DNA of 64,000 nt from Bradyrhizobium sp. LTSP885 (GTDB taxonomy: Bacteria > Pseudomonadota > Alphaproteobacteria > Rhizobiales > Xanthobacteraceae), in NCBI RefSeq assembly GCF_000938305.1, contig NZ_JYMT01000018.1, forward strand, positions 186,001 through 250,000, read 5' to 3'. This document shows, piece after piece, positions 42,910-51,559 of the stretch (positions are counted from its first letter, which is position 1; each line of letters begins with the position of its first letter). Under the pieces are notes generated by a model that was not told the DNA's origin, searched no databases, and worked only from the letters and a program-made list of their open reading frames with translations. The translations under genes and the position numbers were made by a program.

Positions 42910-44214
42910 TTAGACGTGAACTGCGGTGCGAACGCGGCCGACATTGCCGAACACGCGCAAATAGCGCTCGACCTCGGACGGGTTGCCGGTGGCCTTCTCC
43001 GGATTATCGGAGAGTTTCACGGCCGGCCGGCCGTCGACCGACGTCACCTTGCAGACGATCGAGATCGGGTCGAGATCGGCCGTACCGTCGGGCGCGCAGC
43101 CGACGAAATCGTTGGTGAGGTTGGTGCCCCAGCCGAAGCTGACGCGGACGCGCCCCTTGAAGTGGCGGAACGTCTCCTCGATCGAGCCGACATCCATGGC
43201 GTCGGAGAACACCAGGAGCTTCTCCTTGGGATCGCGGCCCTTCTGCTTCCACCATTTGATGATGTCTTCGCCCGCCGTGATCGGCGGCGCGCTGTCGGGG
43301 CGAAAGCCGGTCCAGTCCGCAACCCAGTCCGGCGCGTCGCGCAGGAACGGTTTTGTGCCGAATGCGTCGGGCAGGGCGATCAAGAGGTTGCCGCCATAGG
43401 TGTGGCGCCACTGGTCGAGGATTTGATAGGGCGCCCAGCGCAGCTCCTCGTCGGAATTGGCGAGCGCTGCGGCCACCATCGGCAGTTCATGCGCGTTGGT
43501 GCCGATCGCCTCGAGGTCGTTGTCCATCGCCAGCAGCACGTTCGACGTCCCGGTGAACGACGAGCCGAGGCCTTCCTTGACGGCCTCGACGCACCAGCGC
43601 TGCCAGAGGAAGCCGTGGCGGCGGCGTGTGCCGAAATCGGACAGCCGCAAGCCGTCCAGCTTGCGCAGCCGCTCGACCTTGGACCACAGCTTGGCCTTGG
43701 CGCGGGCATAGAGCACGTCGAGCGCGAAGCGGCCATATTGCTTGGTCGCCGCCCGCGAGCGCAATTCGTTGAGGATCGCGAGCGCCGGGATTTCCCACAT
43801 CGTGGTGTGGCTCCACGGCCCGTGGAAGTGCAATTCATACTGGCCGTCGACCTTGTGCAGCTCGTATTCGGGCAGGCGAAAGTCGGACAGCCAGGTGATG
43901 AAATCGGACGAGAACATCTGGGTCGTGCCGTAGAACGTGTTGCCGGCGAGCCAGATCAGCTCCTTGTTGGTGAAGCGGATGGTGCGGGCATGGTCGAGCT
44001 GGGCGCGCAGTTCGCCCTCGTCGATGATCTCGGCCAGCCGGATATGGGTGGAGCGGTTGATCACCGAAAAGGTCGTGCGCGTGTCCGGGTAGCATTCCCG
44101 GATCATCCGCTGCATCAACAGCTTATAGAAATCGGTGTCGAGCAGGCTGCGCACGATCGGATCGAGCCGCCAGCCGTGGTTGTAGGTCCGGGTTGCAATG
44201 TCTGTGACCGTCAT
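42910..44214 (-). CDS. pncB: Nicotinate phosphoribosyltransferase
   Basis: A 434-residue enzyme that converts nicotinate and PRPP to nicotinate mononucleotide in NAD salvage. The N-terminal [16 protein letters not shown] block and the [20 protein letters not shown] and [12 protein letters not shown] segments are diagnostic. The gene lies 61 bases after nicB on the same strand and may be co-transcribed with nicAB. This would place salvage and catabolism of nicotinate under related control. Confidence 0.95.
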   Translation of the reverse strand: MTVTDIATRTYNHGWRLDPIVRSLLDTDFYKLLMQRMIRECYPDTRTTFSVINRSTHIRLAEIIDEGELRAQLDHARTIRFTNKELIWLAGNTFYGTTQMFSSDFITWLSDFRLPEYELHKVDGQYELHFHGPWSHTTMWEIPALAILNELRSRAATKQYGRFALDVLYARAKAKLWSKVERLRKLDGLRLSDFGTRRRHGFLWQRWCVEAVKEGLGSSFTGTSNVLLAMDNDLEAIGTNAHELPMVAAALANSDEELRWAPYQILDQWRHTYGGNLLIALPDAFGTKPFLRDAPDWVADWTGFRPDSAPPITAGEDIIKWWKQKGRDPKEKLLVFSDAMDVGSIEETFRHFKGRVRVSFGWGTNLTNDFVGCAPDGTADLDPISIVCKVTSVDGRPAVKLSDNPEKATGNPSEVERYLRVFGNVGRVRTAVHV

Positions 44215-44275
44215 CCCGGAACTCTATCGCGCCGGAAGCCGCCCGCCCAGTGGGTTTTGGCCGGAACATGGCAGG

Positions 44276-47200
44276 TCAGCGCGCTATGGTCTGCCGGATA
44301 CGGCCGATCGTCCCAGCCAGGTCGGTCCAGGCAGGCTTGCCGGGGGCAAATTGCCGCCTGAGGTAAGACACCAGCTCGGCAATTTGGCGGTCGGTCATGC
44401 TGTCCCTGAAGGCCGGCATATAGCCGAGATCGGTCGCGGCCGGCCTTGCGATGCCGTGCATGATCACCTGGATGAGATTATCCGGCACGTCGCTATGCAG
44501 ATTGCTGTTCAGCGCCAGCGAGGGACGGCTGCCGAACAGAGGCGGCCCGCCGACCTCATGGCAGACCGCGCAGGCGCCTTGATAGATCCGGGCACCTGCG
44601 GAGGCCGCGGTGGTCACGGCGGTGCCAGTCTCAAGCCCGGTGGCCAGCACCTCGCGGGCTGACCGGTCGGTTGCAGGCTCGTTGAAGGAGGCGAGGTAGG
44701 TCGCCATTGCGCGGATGTCCTGGTCGGGCAGCGCGGCAAGCTCCTTCACGACCGGCGCCATGGGGCCTGCCGCGACGCCGTGGAAGCGGGACTCGCCGGT
44801 TCGCAGGTAAGCGAAAAGCTCGTCCTCGCTCCAGGGGATCGGCGCCTTCGACAGCGACGTCAGCGCCGGCGCTTCCCAGCCGTCGGCAAAGCCGCCGGCG
44901 AGATAGGCGGTCTGCCGTTCCGCGCCGAGCGCGTTGCGCGGCGAATGGCAGGCGCTGCAATGACCGAGACCCTCGATCAGATAGGCGCCGCGATTCCACG
45001 TCTCGGATTTCGCAGGATCGGGCTGGAATGTGCTTGGCTGATGGAACAGCGCATTCCACCCAGCCAGCAGCGGACGCAGGTTGAACGGGAACGCCAACTC
45101 GTTGCGCGGTGTTGTGGCACGCACCGGCGCCTGCGCCATCAGATGGGCGTAGAGCGCCTGCAGGTCGGCGTCGTCGGTCTTGGCGAAATGCGTGTAGGGA
45201 AATGCTGGATAGAGATGCCGGCCGTCGCGATGGATGCCTTCGCGCATCGCGCGCTCGAAGGCGGGGTAGGACCAGGCGCCGATGCCGGTGGCGACGTCGG
45301 GCGTGATGTTGGTGGTGTAGATCGTGCCGAACGGCATCTCGAGCGGCCGGCCGCCGGCGTTCACAACGCCATGGTCGGAGGTATGGCAGACCGCGCAGGC
45401 GCCGAGCGCCGCGAGCTGCTTGCCGCGGGCGATCGTCGCGGCGGAATAGACCGCCGTATCGGGCCGGGCGATCGGTGCGATCGCGCGCCATGGTAGCACG
45501 GCTGCACCGATGCCGATGGCCGCGGCACAGAGGGCGGCGACACCGGCGAGGATGCCGCCGCGTTTGATAAACGGATTTTGCCACCGATCGAGCGGAGCCG
45601 CGGACTTGGGCGGAGGGAGCGGGGCGGGCGCAGCAGGCTGCTCGCCACGCAATCCCTTCAGGATTCGCTCCGGTGTGAACGGCAATTCGCGGAAGCGCAC
45701 GCCGGTCGCATCATAGATCGCATTGGCAATCGCGGCGGCGCTCGGAACGGAGGCAGACTCGCCGACGCCGAGTGGCGGTTGATCCTGCCGCGGCAGCATC
45801 AAGACGTCGATCTTGGGCAAATCAGGGAATTTGATGATGGGGTAGGCCCCCCATTCCCGCGCCGTCACTGCGCCGCGCTCGAAGGAGACTTCTTCCATCA
45901 GCGCGCGGCTGGTCGACTGGATGACGTTGCCCTCGATCTGATGCCGCACGCCCTCCGGATTGATCATCAGCCCGGAATCCTGGCCGGCGACGACACGTGT
46001 TACGCTGACGTCGCCGGTCGCCTTGTTGACGGCGACATCGGCGATCCAGGCCGACCATGCCGCGCCATAGCCGGGAAACTTGCTGTGCACATAGAGCGCA
46101 TAAGCAAAGCCGCGGCCGCGCACGATGTCGCCCTCCGCTTCCGGTGCCTCACGCACCGGGCGCGGCGTCCAGCCGGCGCGTTCGGCGACGGCGTTGACGA
46201 GATCGATCGCGCGCTTGTCCTTCAGGTAACGCAGCCGATATTCGATTGGATCGACCTCGGCCTCGGCCGCAAGCTCGTCGATATAGGATTCATGCGCAAA
46301 CGTGTTCGGCAGCGCCGAGACGCCGCGGAGCCAGGACGCGCGCACGATCGGCGGCATGTCGTTCGCGACCACGCGCATGTTGTCGTAGTTATAGGGCGGG
46401 ATCGCGGTGCGATCGCCCATCTCCAATACTGTGGGTGTCGGTGCGATCCGACCGGTGAGCAGCAGCGCCAGCGTCGGCGCGCCGTTCGAGGGATAGCTCG
46501 TGGCAAAATCATAGCCGGCGACGCTGCCGTCCGCGTTGAGCCCGCCATTGACGTCCATCAGCTGCGCGGTGCCCTTCGGCTCCCAGGCGTGCTCTTGCTC
46601 GCGGGTGAGCTGGACGCGCACGGGGCGGCCGACCGCGCGCGACAGCAGCAGCGCATCGGCTGAAACGTCGTCGGCGCAGTTGCGGCCGTAGCAGCCGGCG
46701 GCCTCCATCCTGATCACGTCGATCTCGGTCTCGGGACGTTCGATCAGCAGCGCGAGGTCGCCGCGCAGGATGTGCGGGTTCTGCGTGCCGGACCAGACAC
46801 GAATCGTGCCGTGCCTGTAATCGGCCACCGAGCAGGATGGACCGATCGAGCCATGCATCTGGTAGGGCCACAGATAGGTCCGTTGCATCGGCTTGGCGGC
46901 AGCCTTGATCGCCGCATCGACGTCGCCCTTGTCAATCAGCGTGCGGGGCGTTGACGGATTGGCGCGCAGGGCCTTCTCGATGTCAGCGAGATCGGTCAGC
47001 GCCGGCCCTGGCTTCCAGGTCACGTCGAGTTGCGCCGCGGCCTTGATCGCGTTCTCCTCGCGCTCGGCGACGACGCCGACGAAATCGCCGATCCGCACCA
47101 CCGCGATGATGCCCGGAATGTCGCGCACCGAGGCCTCGTCGACTGCGATCAGGCTGGTGCCGACGAACGGGCCGGCATCGACGCCAGCATAGGGCGGACG

Positions 47201-47815
47201 CACGACGCGTCCGTGCAGCATACCGGGTACGCGGATGTCGTGGACGTAGACGAGTTCGCCGGTGGCCTTGGCCGGCAGATCGACGCGCGGCACGGATTTG
47301 CCGACGACGGAATAGGTGCTCACGGCCTTGACCTGAACGTCGTCGGCAAGCTCGAGCCGGATGGTCTCGTCGGCGATCAGCTCACCATAGCTGACGCTGC
47401 TGTTGTCATGACCGCGGATCAGGCCGTCTTCGATCGTGAGATCGTCGACCGGCATTTCGAGCCGTTCGGCTGCGCGCGAGACCAGGAAATGCCGCGCCTG
47501 CGCGGCGGCCTTGCGCAGGGGCACGGCGGTGATCTGGATGGTTTCGCTGGCGATCGTCGCGCCCTGGTTAGGAACCACGGCGGTGTCGCCGAGCACCACG
47601 ACGACGCGGGCAAAGGAGACGTCGAGCTCTTCGGCTACGATCTGCCCCAGCGCGGTACGGATGCCGGTGCCGAGATCGACATGGCCGTTATAGGCGTTGA
47701 CCGAGCCGTCGGCGCTGATGGTGATGAAGGTCTCGAACGCGCCTTCCGCGCCCAGGATTGCCGGACGGACGACCGACAGCGAGCCGCGCAGGCGTTGCTC
47801 CGAGCCGCTCATCAA
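44276..47815 (-). CDS. nicB: Nicotinate dehydrogenase large subunit, molybdopterin domain fused to tri-heme cytochrome c (NicB-like)
   Basis: A 1179-residue fusion. Residues 1-740 are a xanthine-dehydrogenase-type molybdopterin-binding subunit (GHVDLGTGIRTALGQIVAEE, EAAGCYGRNCADD, and GVGESASVPSAAA with the catalytic Glu). A membrane helix follows at about 750-775. The rest carries three c-type heme motifs: CAVCH (about 805), CSACH (about 951) and CAVCH (about 1079). This order and length match NicB of Pseudomonas putida, which hydroxylates nicotinate to 6-hydroxynicotinate and passes electrons to the cytochrome chain without an FAD subunit. It overlaps nicA by 4 bases. Confidence 0.88.
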   Translation of the reverse strand: MMSGSEQRLRGSLSVVRPAILGAEGAFETFITISADGSVNAYNGHVDLGTGIRTALGQIVAEELDVSFARVVVVLGDTAVVPNQGATIASETIQITAVPLRKAAAQARHFLVSRAAERLEMPVDDLTIEDGLIRGHDNSSVSYGELIADETIRLELADDVQVKAVSTYSVVGKSVPRVDLPAKATGELVYVHDIRVPGMLHGRVVRPPYAGVDAGPFVGTSLIAVDEASVRDIPGIIAVVRIGDFVGVVAEREENAIKAAAQLDVTWKPGPALTDLADIEKALRANPSTPRTLIDKGDVDAAIKAAAKPMQRTYLWPYQMHGSIGPSCSVADYRHGTIRVWSGTQNPHILRGDLALLIERPETEIDVIRMEAAGCYGRNCADDVSADALLLSRAVGRPVRVQLTREQEHAWEPKGTAQLMDVNGGLNADGSVAGYDFATSYPSNGAPTLALLLTGRIAPTPTVLEMGDRTAIPPYNYDNMRVVANDMPPIVRASWLRGVSALPNTFAHESYIDELAAEAEVDPIEYRLRYLKDKRAIDLVNAVAERAGWTPRPVREAPEAEGDIVRGRGFAYALYVHSKFPGYGAAWSAWIADVAVNKATGDVSVTRVVAGQDSGLMINPEGVRHQIEGNVIQSTSRALMEEVSFERGAVTAREWGAYPIIKFPDLPKIDVLMLPRQDQPPLGVGESASVPSAAAIANAIYDATGVRFRELPFTPERILKGLRGEQPAAPAPLPPPKSAAPLDRWQNPFIKRGGILAGVAALCAAAIGIGAAVLPWRAIAPIARPDTAVYSAATIARGKQLAALGACAVCHTSDHGVVNAGGRPLEMPFGTIYTTNITPDVATGIGAWSYPAFERAMREGIHRDGRHLYPAFPYTHFAKTDDADLQALYAHLMAQAPVRATTPRNELAFPFNLRPLLAGWNALFHQPSTFQPDPAKSETWNRGAYLIEGLGHCSACHSPRNALGAERQTAYLAGGFADGWEAPALTSLSKAPIPWSEDELFAYLRTGESRFHGVAAGPMAPVVKELAALPDQDIRAMATYLASFNEPATDRSAREVLATGLETGTAVTTAASAGARIYQGACAVCHEVGGPPLFGSRPSLALNSNLHSDVPDNLIQVIMHGIARPAATDLGYMPAFRDSMTDRQIAELVSYLRRQFAPGKPAWTDLAGTIGRIRQTIAR

Positions 47816-48279
47816 TCGCGCGCCTCGAGTGCGTGGCCGGCGGCACGCATCGCGGCTCTGACAATCTCGATATGCGCGCCGCAGCGGCAGAGATTGTAGC
47901 GCAGCGCCTCCAGCACCTCATGTTCGGACGGGTGCGGGTTGCGCGTGAGCAGCGCCTTGGTCGTGATGATCATGCCGTTGAGGCAGTAGCCGCACTGCGC
48001 GGCCTGCTCGCGGATGAAGGCATCCTGTACGGGATCGGGATGCTCGCGCGTGCCGAGCCCCTCGAGCGTCACGACGTTGCGGCCCTCACAGCCTTCGATG
48101 GGAATCACGCAAGACCGCGCGGCGACGCCGTCGATCAGCACCGCGCAGGCACCGCACTCGCCGAGCCCGCAGCCATATTTCGGTCCGTTCAGTTCGAGAT
48201 CGTTGCGCAGCACGTAAAGCAATGCGGTGTCGGAAGCAGCGTCGACATCATGGTTCCTGCCGTTCACGGTCAGGCGCAT
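47812..48279 (-). CDS. nicA: Nicotinate dehydrogenase small subunit, 2Fe-2S protein (NicA-like)
   Basis: A 155-residue protein with two [2Fe-2S] clusters: C37, C42, C45 and C57 (YGCGLGECGAC) form the plant-ferredoxin-type site, and C96, C99, C131 and C133 (QCGYC, CRC) the second. It carries electrons from the molybdenum site of NicB to its hemes. The ATG at 48279 is preceded by GGGAG. An 18-bp perfect palindrome lies about 60 bases upstream within the predicted promoter. Small subunits of this type also serve other hydroxylases; the nicotinate role rests on the hnr and enamidase genes nearby. Confidence 0.9.
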   Translation of the reverse strand: MRLTVNGRNHDVDAASDTALLYVLRNDLELNGPKYGCGLGECGACAVLIDGVAARSCVIPIEGCEGRNVVTLEGLGTREHPDPVQDAFIREQAAQCGYCLNGMIITTKALLTRNPHPSEHEVLEALRYNLCRCGAHIEIVRAAMRAAGHALEARD

Positions 48280-48332
48280 CGCTCTGGTTCTCCCTCGTGT
48301 TTGCGCTGCAACGTCGCGCCAAACCGCCGACG

Positions 48333-48360
48333 AGGATAACGTTTGTATACAAACGTGCAA
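48333..48360 (-). promoter_or_regulatory. Predicted nicAB promoter
   Basis: On the minus strand TTGCAC (48360-48355), a 16-bp spacer and TATCCT (48338-48333). The palindromic operator 48339-48356 fills the whole spacer, so a bound repressor would block RNA polymerase. Confidence 0.5.
48339..48356. promoter_or_regulatory. Operator palindrome, nicA side
   Basis: ACGTTTGTATACAAACGT is an 18-bp perfect palindrome. Its inner 16 bases fit the consensus CRTTYGTATACRAAYG also found at 48492, 58214 and, less exactly, 58228. Size and symmetry suit a MarR-family dimer; the MarR gene at 56363 is the obvious candidate. Confidence 0.7.
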
Positions 48361-48462
48361 GCGGCGGCATGCCGCGCTGCAGCGCGTGCCTGCTTTATAA
48401 ACAGGGGAGCTAGGCAAATGGACTATTATTCGGCAGCGGCAGCTTTTGATTGCAAAGGCGGC

Positions 48463-48491
48463 TTGACAGGTTTCGGGTCCGCGCGCAGGAT
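48463..48491 (+). promoter_or_regulatory. Predicted promoter of the hnr-liv-marR operon
   Basis: TTGACA (48463-48468), 17-bp spacer, CAGGAT (48486-48491). The -10 element is weak. The operator at 48492-48507 begins directly after it, the same layout as at the plus-strand promoter near 58187. Confidence 0.5.
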
Positions 48492-48507
48492 CATTCGTAT
48501 ACGAACG
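48492..48507. promoter_or_regulatory. Operator palindrome, hnr side
   Basis: CATTCGTATACGAACG, with the perfect 12-bp core TTCGTATACGAA, fits CRTTYGTATACRAAYG. It lies just downstream of the predicted -10 box of the hnr operon, about 65 bases before the start codon. Confidence 0.7.
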
Positions 48508-48571
48508 ATATAGGCAGGCGGCGGGCCCCGCAGTATGATCGGCCGCCGTCACAAGTCCAGGCTTGGTCACC

Positions 48572-50020
48572 ATGGCTGACACAATGACCGTCGCCGCCGG
48601 CGACAAGATCCGCTGCGATGCCTGCCCGGTGATGTGCTACATCAAGCCGGGCGCGGCCGGCGCTTGCGATCGCTATGCCAATCATGACGGCACCTTGGTG
48701 CGCGTCGACCCGCATGTCGTGCTGGAACGCACGGTGGAGCATGGCGGCAAGCTGGTTCCGTTCCAGGCGAGCGGCGATTGGGACGGCAAGATCGTCCGCC
48801 AGCCCGATCTCTTCGTCACCGCGATCGGCGCCGGCACCACCTATCCGGACTACAAGCCCGCGCCCTTCATCGTTTCGTCCGAAGTCGACGGCGTCGACAT
48901 GATCACCGTCGTGACCGAGGGCATTTTCTCGTATTGCGGCGTCAAGGTGAAGATCGACACCGATCGTTATCTCGGTCCTGAAACGGCGACCGTCCGCGCG
49001 CAGGGCGAGGCGGTGGGGCATGTCACGACCAGCGAATACGGCTCGCAGATGCTGTCGCTCGGCGGCGTTCATCATCTGACCGGCGGCTCAAAGAAGGAGG
49101 GCCGCGTCACCTGCGACACGCTGATGGACCTCTCCAATTGCAAGGCGGTCGAGCTGACGATCGACGGCGGCGCCACGGTCGTGGTGCAAGCCGGCCAGCC
49201 GCCGATCGTTAACGGCATGGCAGAGGAGCGGATGCGGGTCGGCTGCGGCTCGGCGACCATCGGCATGTTCGCCAAGCAGTGGCATGGCAAGGTCGACGAG
49301 GTCGTGGTGGTCGATGACCACATCACCGGCGTGCTGAGCGAACATCAGGCCGGCAAGTTGCTCGACATCGCCGATACCGGCATCAAGATGAAGGGCCGGC
49401 GCTCGACGCCCGGCCGCTATTTTCAGGTCGCCGATCCCGGCACGGGGTGGGGCGGCACCAATATCTCCGATCCGCTGTCGATCCTTGGCCCTTTCAATCC
49501 GAAAGAAGCGCGGGCCGGACTGACCATGCTGATGGTTTCGACCACAGGTGAGCACGCCTCCTACTACGTGCTCGATGAGGCGCTGACACCGGTCGCGGCC
49601 GAGATGCCGCCCGACCTGAAGTTTTCAGTCGAGCGCATCCAGGAGAATTGCGAGCCGGCGCTGTGCACCGTGCTGTTCATGGGCGGCGCGGGCGGATCGC
49701 TGCGCGCCGGCGTCACCGACAATCCGGTTCGGCTGACACGCTCGGTCAAGGATTCGCTGACGCGGGTGACCAGCGGCGGCGCACCGGTTTATGTCTGGCC
49801 GGGCGGCGGCATCACCTACATGGTCGACGTCACGCAGATGCCGGGCGGCGCCTTCGGCTATGTGCCGACACCGGCGCTGGTCGCGCCGATCGAGTTCACG
49901 ATGAAGCTTTCCGATTACGCCGCGCTCGGCGGTCACATGGATTATGTTCGGCCGCTGTCCTCACTGCGGGAGAGTGCCGAGGTTCGCCCGATGCCCCATC
50001 TTCCCGGGCGGCGCGCATGA
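48572..50020 (+). CDS. hnr: 6-hydroxynicotinate reductase-like protein
   Basis: A 482-residue protein that resembles 6-hydroxynicotinate reductase, the ferredoxin-dependent enzyme of nicotinate fermentation in Eubacterium barkeri that forms 1,4,5,6-tetrahydro-6-oxonicotinate. An N-terminal cysteine cluster (C15, C18, C22, C32 in CDACPVMC..ACDRY) should hold a [4Fe-4S] centre. A D198-G-G-A-T202 stretch is partly like the flavinylation site of ApbE substrates. The ATG at 48572 is preferred over a TTG three codons earlier. It is divergent from nicA across a 292-base control region and overlaps the UPF0280 gene by 4 bases. Confidence 0.8.
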   Translation: MADTMTVAAGDKIRCDACPVMCYIKPGAAGACDRYANHDGTLVRVDPHVVLERTVEHGGKLVPFQASGDWDGKIVRQPDLFVTAIGAGTTYPDYKPAPFIVSSEVDGVDMITVVTEGIFSYCGVKVKIDTDRYLGPETATVRAQGEAVGHVTTSEYGSQMLSLGGVHHLTGGSKKEGRVTCDTLMDLSNCKAVELTIDGGATVVVQAGQPPIVNGMAEERMRVGCGSATIGMFAKQWHGKVDEVVVVDDHITGVLSEHQAGKLLDIADTGIKMKGRRSTPGRYFQVADPGTGWGGTNISDPLSILGPFNPKEARAGLTMLMVSTTGEHASYYVLDEALTPVAAEMPPDLKFSVERIQENCEPALCTVLFMGGAGGSLRAGVTDNPVRLTRSVKDSLTRVTSGGAPVYVWPGGGITYMVDVTQMPGGAFGYVPTPALVAPIEFTMKLSDYAALGGHMDYVRPLSSLRESAEVRPMPHLPGRRA

Positions 50021-50925
50021 CCCGTCTTCCGCAAATCGCGCTTCTTCCCGACGGCAAGCGGCTGCATTTGCAGGACGGCCCTATTGATTTGATTGTCGAA
50101 GCCAGCGGTAGGGAAGCCGATGTCCGTGCTGCCTACGAAGCCGCGGCGCGGCGCTTCACCGGCTTGCTTGATGAACTCTGTGCGGAGTTGACCTTGTTGC
50201 GCACCGCTGCCGATCCTCGGCACTGCACGTTGCAGGGCTTAGTCGCGCGGCGCATGCATGCGGCGGTGGCGCCGTTTGCCGCGGACTGCTTCATCACGCC
50301 GATGGCGGCGGTCGCGGGCTCGGTCGCCGAAGAGATTCTGCGCGCGATGCTGCTGACAGCGCCGCTCGACCGCGCCTATGTCAATAATGGCGGCGATATC
50401 GCGCTGCATCTGGCCGGCGGCGAACATTTTTCGGTCGGCCTGATGGACCGGCCGGACCGTCACGGCGTGATGCGCACCGTGGTTGTCGATTCTGATGCCC
50501 CGGTGCGCGGTATCGCGACCAGCGGCCGCCACGGCCGCAGTTTCTCGCTCGGCATCGCGGACGCCGTCACGGTGCTGGCGCGTACCGCGTCGCAGGCGGA
50601 TGCTGCCGCGACCGTGATCGCCAATGCGGTCGATCTGCCGGGCCATTCGGCGATCCTTCGTGTTCCTGCCAATGAGCTGCAGCCGGACAGCGATCTGGGT
50701 ACCCGGCTGGTGACCCGCGATGTCGGAATTTTGGCCGAAGATGAAATCGAGCAGGCACTCGAGGCCGGCGCCATCCGGGCGCGCGATCTCCTGATGTCGG
50801 GATTGATCGAGGGCGCGGCATTGCGTCTACTGGGCGAAACGCGGCTAGTCGGTGCAACTGGGAGCGTGGCAACGTCGACGCCTGCGTTTCAAAGAACATC
50901 GATACAGGGCGTGATGCATGTGTGA
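50017..50925 (+). CDS. UPF0280 family protein (ApbE-like fold)
   Basis: A 302-residue protein of the UPF0280 family. Recognisable segments are CFITPMAAVAGSVAEEIL, YVNNGGDIALHL and ATSGRHGRSFSLGIADAVTV. The family is related in fold to ApbE, which attaches FMN covalently to target proteins. The gene starts inside the last codons of hnr (ATGA overlap), so the products are made together. A role in flavin loading or maturation of the reductase is my inference; no function is established for the family. Confidence 0.82.
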   Translation: MTRLPQIALLPDGKRLHLQDGPIDLIVEASGREADVRAAYEAAARRFTGLLDELCAELTLLRTAADPRHCTLQGLVARRMHAAVAPFAADCFITPMAAVAGSVAEEILRAMLLTAPLDRAYVNNGGDIALHLAGGEHFSVGLMDRPDRHGVMRTVVVDSDAPVRGIATSGRHGRSFSLGIADAVTVLARTASQADAAATVIANAVDLPGHSAILRVPANELQPDSDLGTRLVTRDVGILAEDEIEQALEAGAIRARDLLMSGLIEGAALRLLGETRLVGATGSVATSTPAFQRTSIQGVMHV

Positions 50926-50945
50926 GCGGAAGCGAGGCTGACAAG

Positions 50946-51530
50946 ATGAGTGCCGTCATTCGCAAGATCGTCACCGTGGTCGAGGAAACCCATCTCGAGA
51001 TGGGCAAGACCATCGCACCGCCGACCCGGCGGGCGGCGGCGATCGCCGTGATCGAAAATCCCTTCGCCGGCCGCTATGTCGAGGACCTCTCGCCGCTGAT
51101 CGCGATTGGCGAGGAACTCGGCGAATTGCTGTCGAAGCGGGCAGTTGCCGCGCTCGGCATCGATGGCGCCAAGGCGCAGAGCTATGGCAAGGCGGCCGCC
51201 GTCGGCGAAAATGGCGAGCTGGAGCATGCGGCCGCGATCTTGCATCCGAAGATGGGCGCGCCGGTGCGGAAGGTGTTGAGCAAGGGTGCGGCGCTGATTC
51301 CCTCGTCGAAGAAGCGCTCGGGTCCCGGCACGACGCTGGATATCCCACTCGGCCACAAGGACGCAGCGTTCGTGCGCAGCCATTTCGACGGCATGGAGGT
51401 GCAGATCAACGACGCGCCGCGGGCCAACGAGATCATGGTCGCCGTCGCGGTGACCGACAGCGGACGGCCGTTGCCGCGCGTCGGCGGGCTGACGGTTACA
51501 GAGGTCAAGGGCGAAGACGGATTGCGATAA
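50946..51530 (+). CDS. Amino acid synthesis (DUF1185) family protein
   Basis: A 194-residue soluble protein of the DUF1185/'amino acid synthesis' family, recognised by IRKIVTVVEETHLEMGK at the start and IPLGHKDAAFVRSHFDGMEV and RANEIMVAVAVTDSGRP in the second half. No catalytic motif is known. The ATG at 50946 follows GAGG; a GTG eight codons earlier has no ribosome-binding site. It sits 20 bases after the UPF0280 gene inside the nicotinate operon. It may act on a ring-opening intermediate or assist the reductase; both are guesses. Confidence 0.78.
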   Translation: MSAVIRKIVTVVEETHLEMGKTIAPPTRRAAAIAVIENPFAGRYVEDLSPLIAIGEELGELLSKRAVAALGIDGAKAQSYGKAAAVGENGELEHAAAILHPKMGAPVRKVLSKGAALIPSSKKRSGPGTTLDIPLGHKDAAFVRSHFDGMEVQINDAPRANEIMVAVAVTDSGRPLPRVGGLTVTEVKGEDGLR

Positions 51531-51559
51531 TCTCTTTGAAAGAAAACTGGAGGTACGGG

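Noticed and set aside
42697..44361. Long plus-strand reading frame of 554 codons opposite pncB
   Set aside because: Shadow of pncB and metY; both are well supported on the minus strand.
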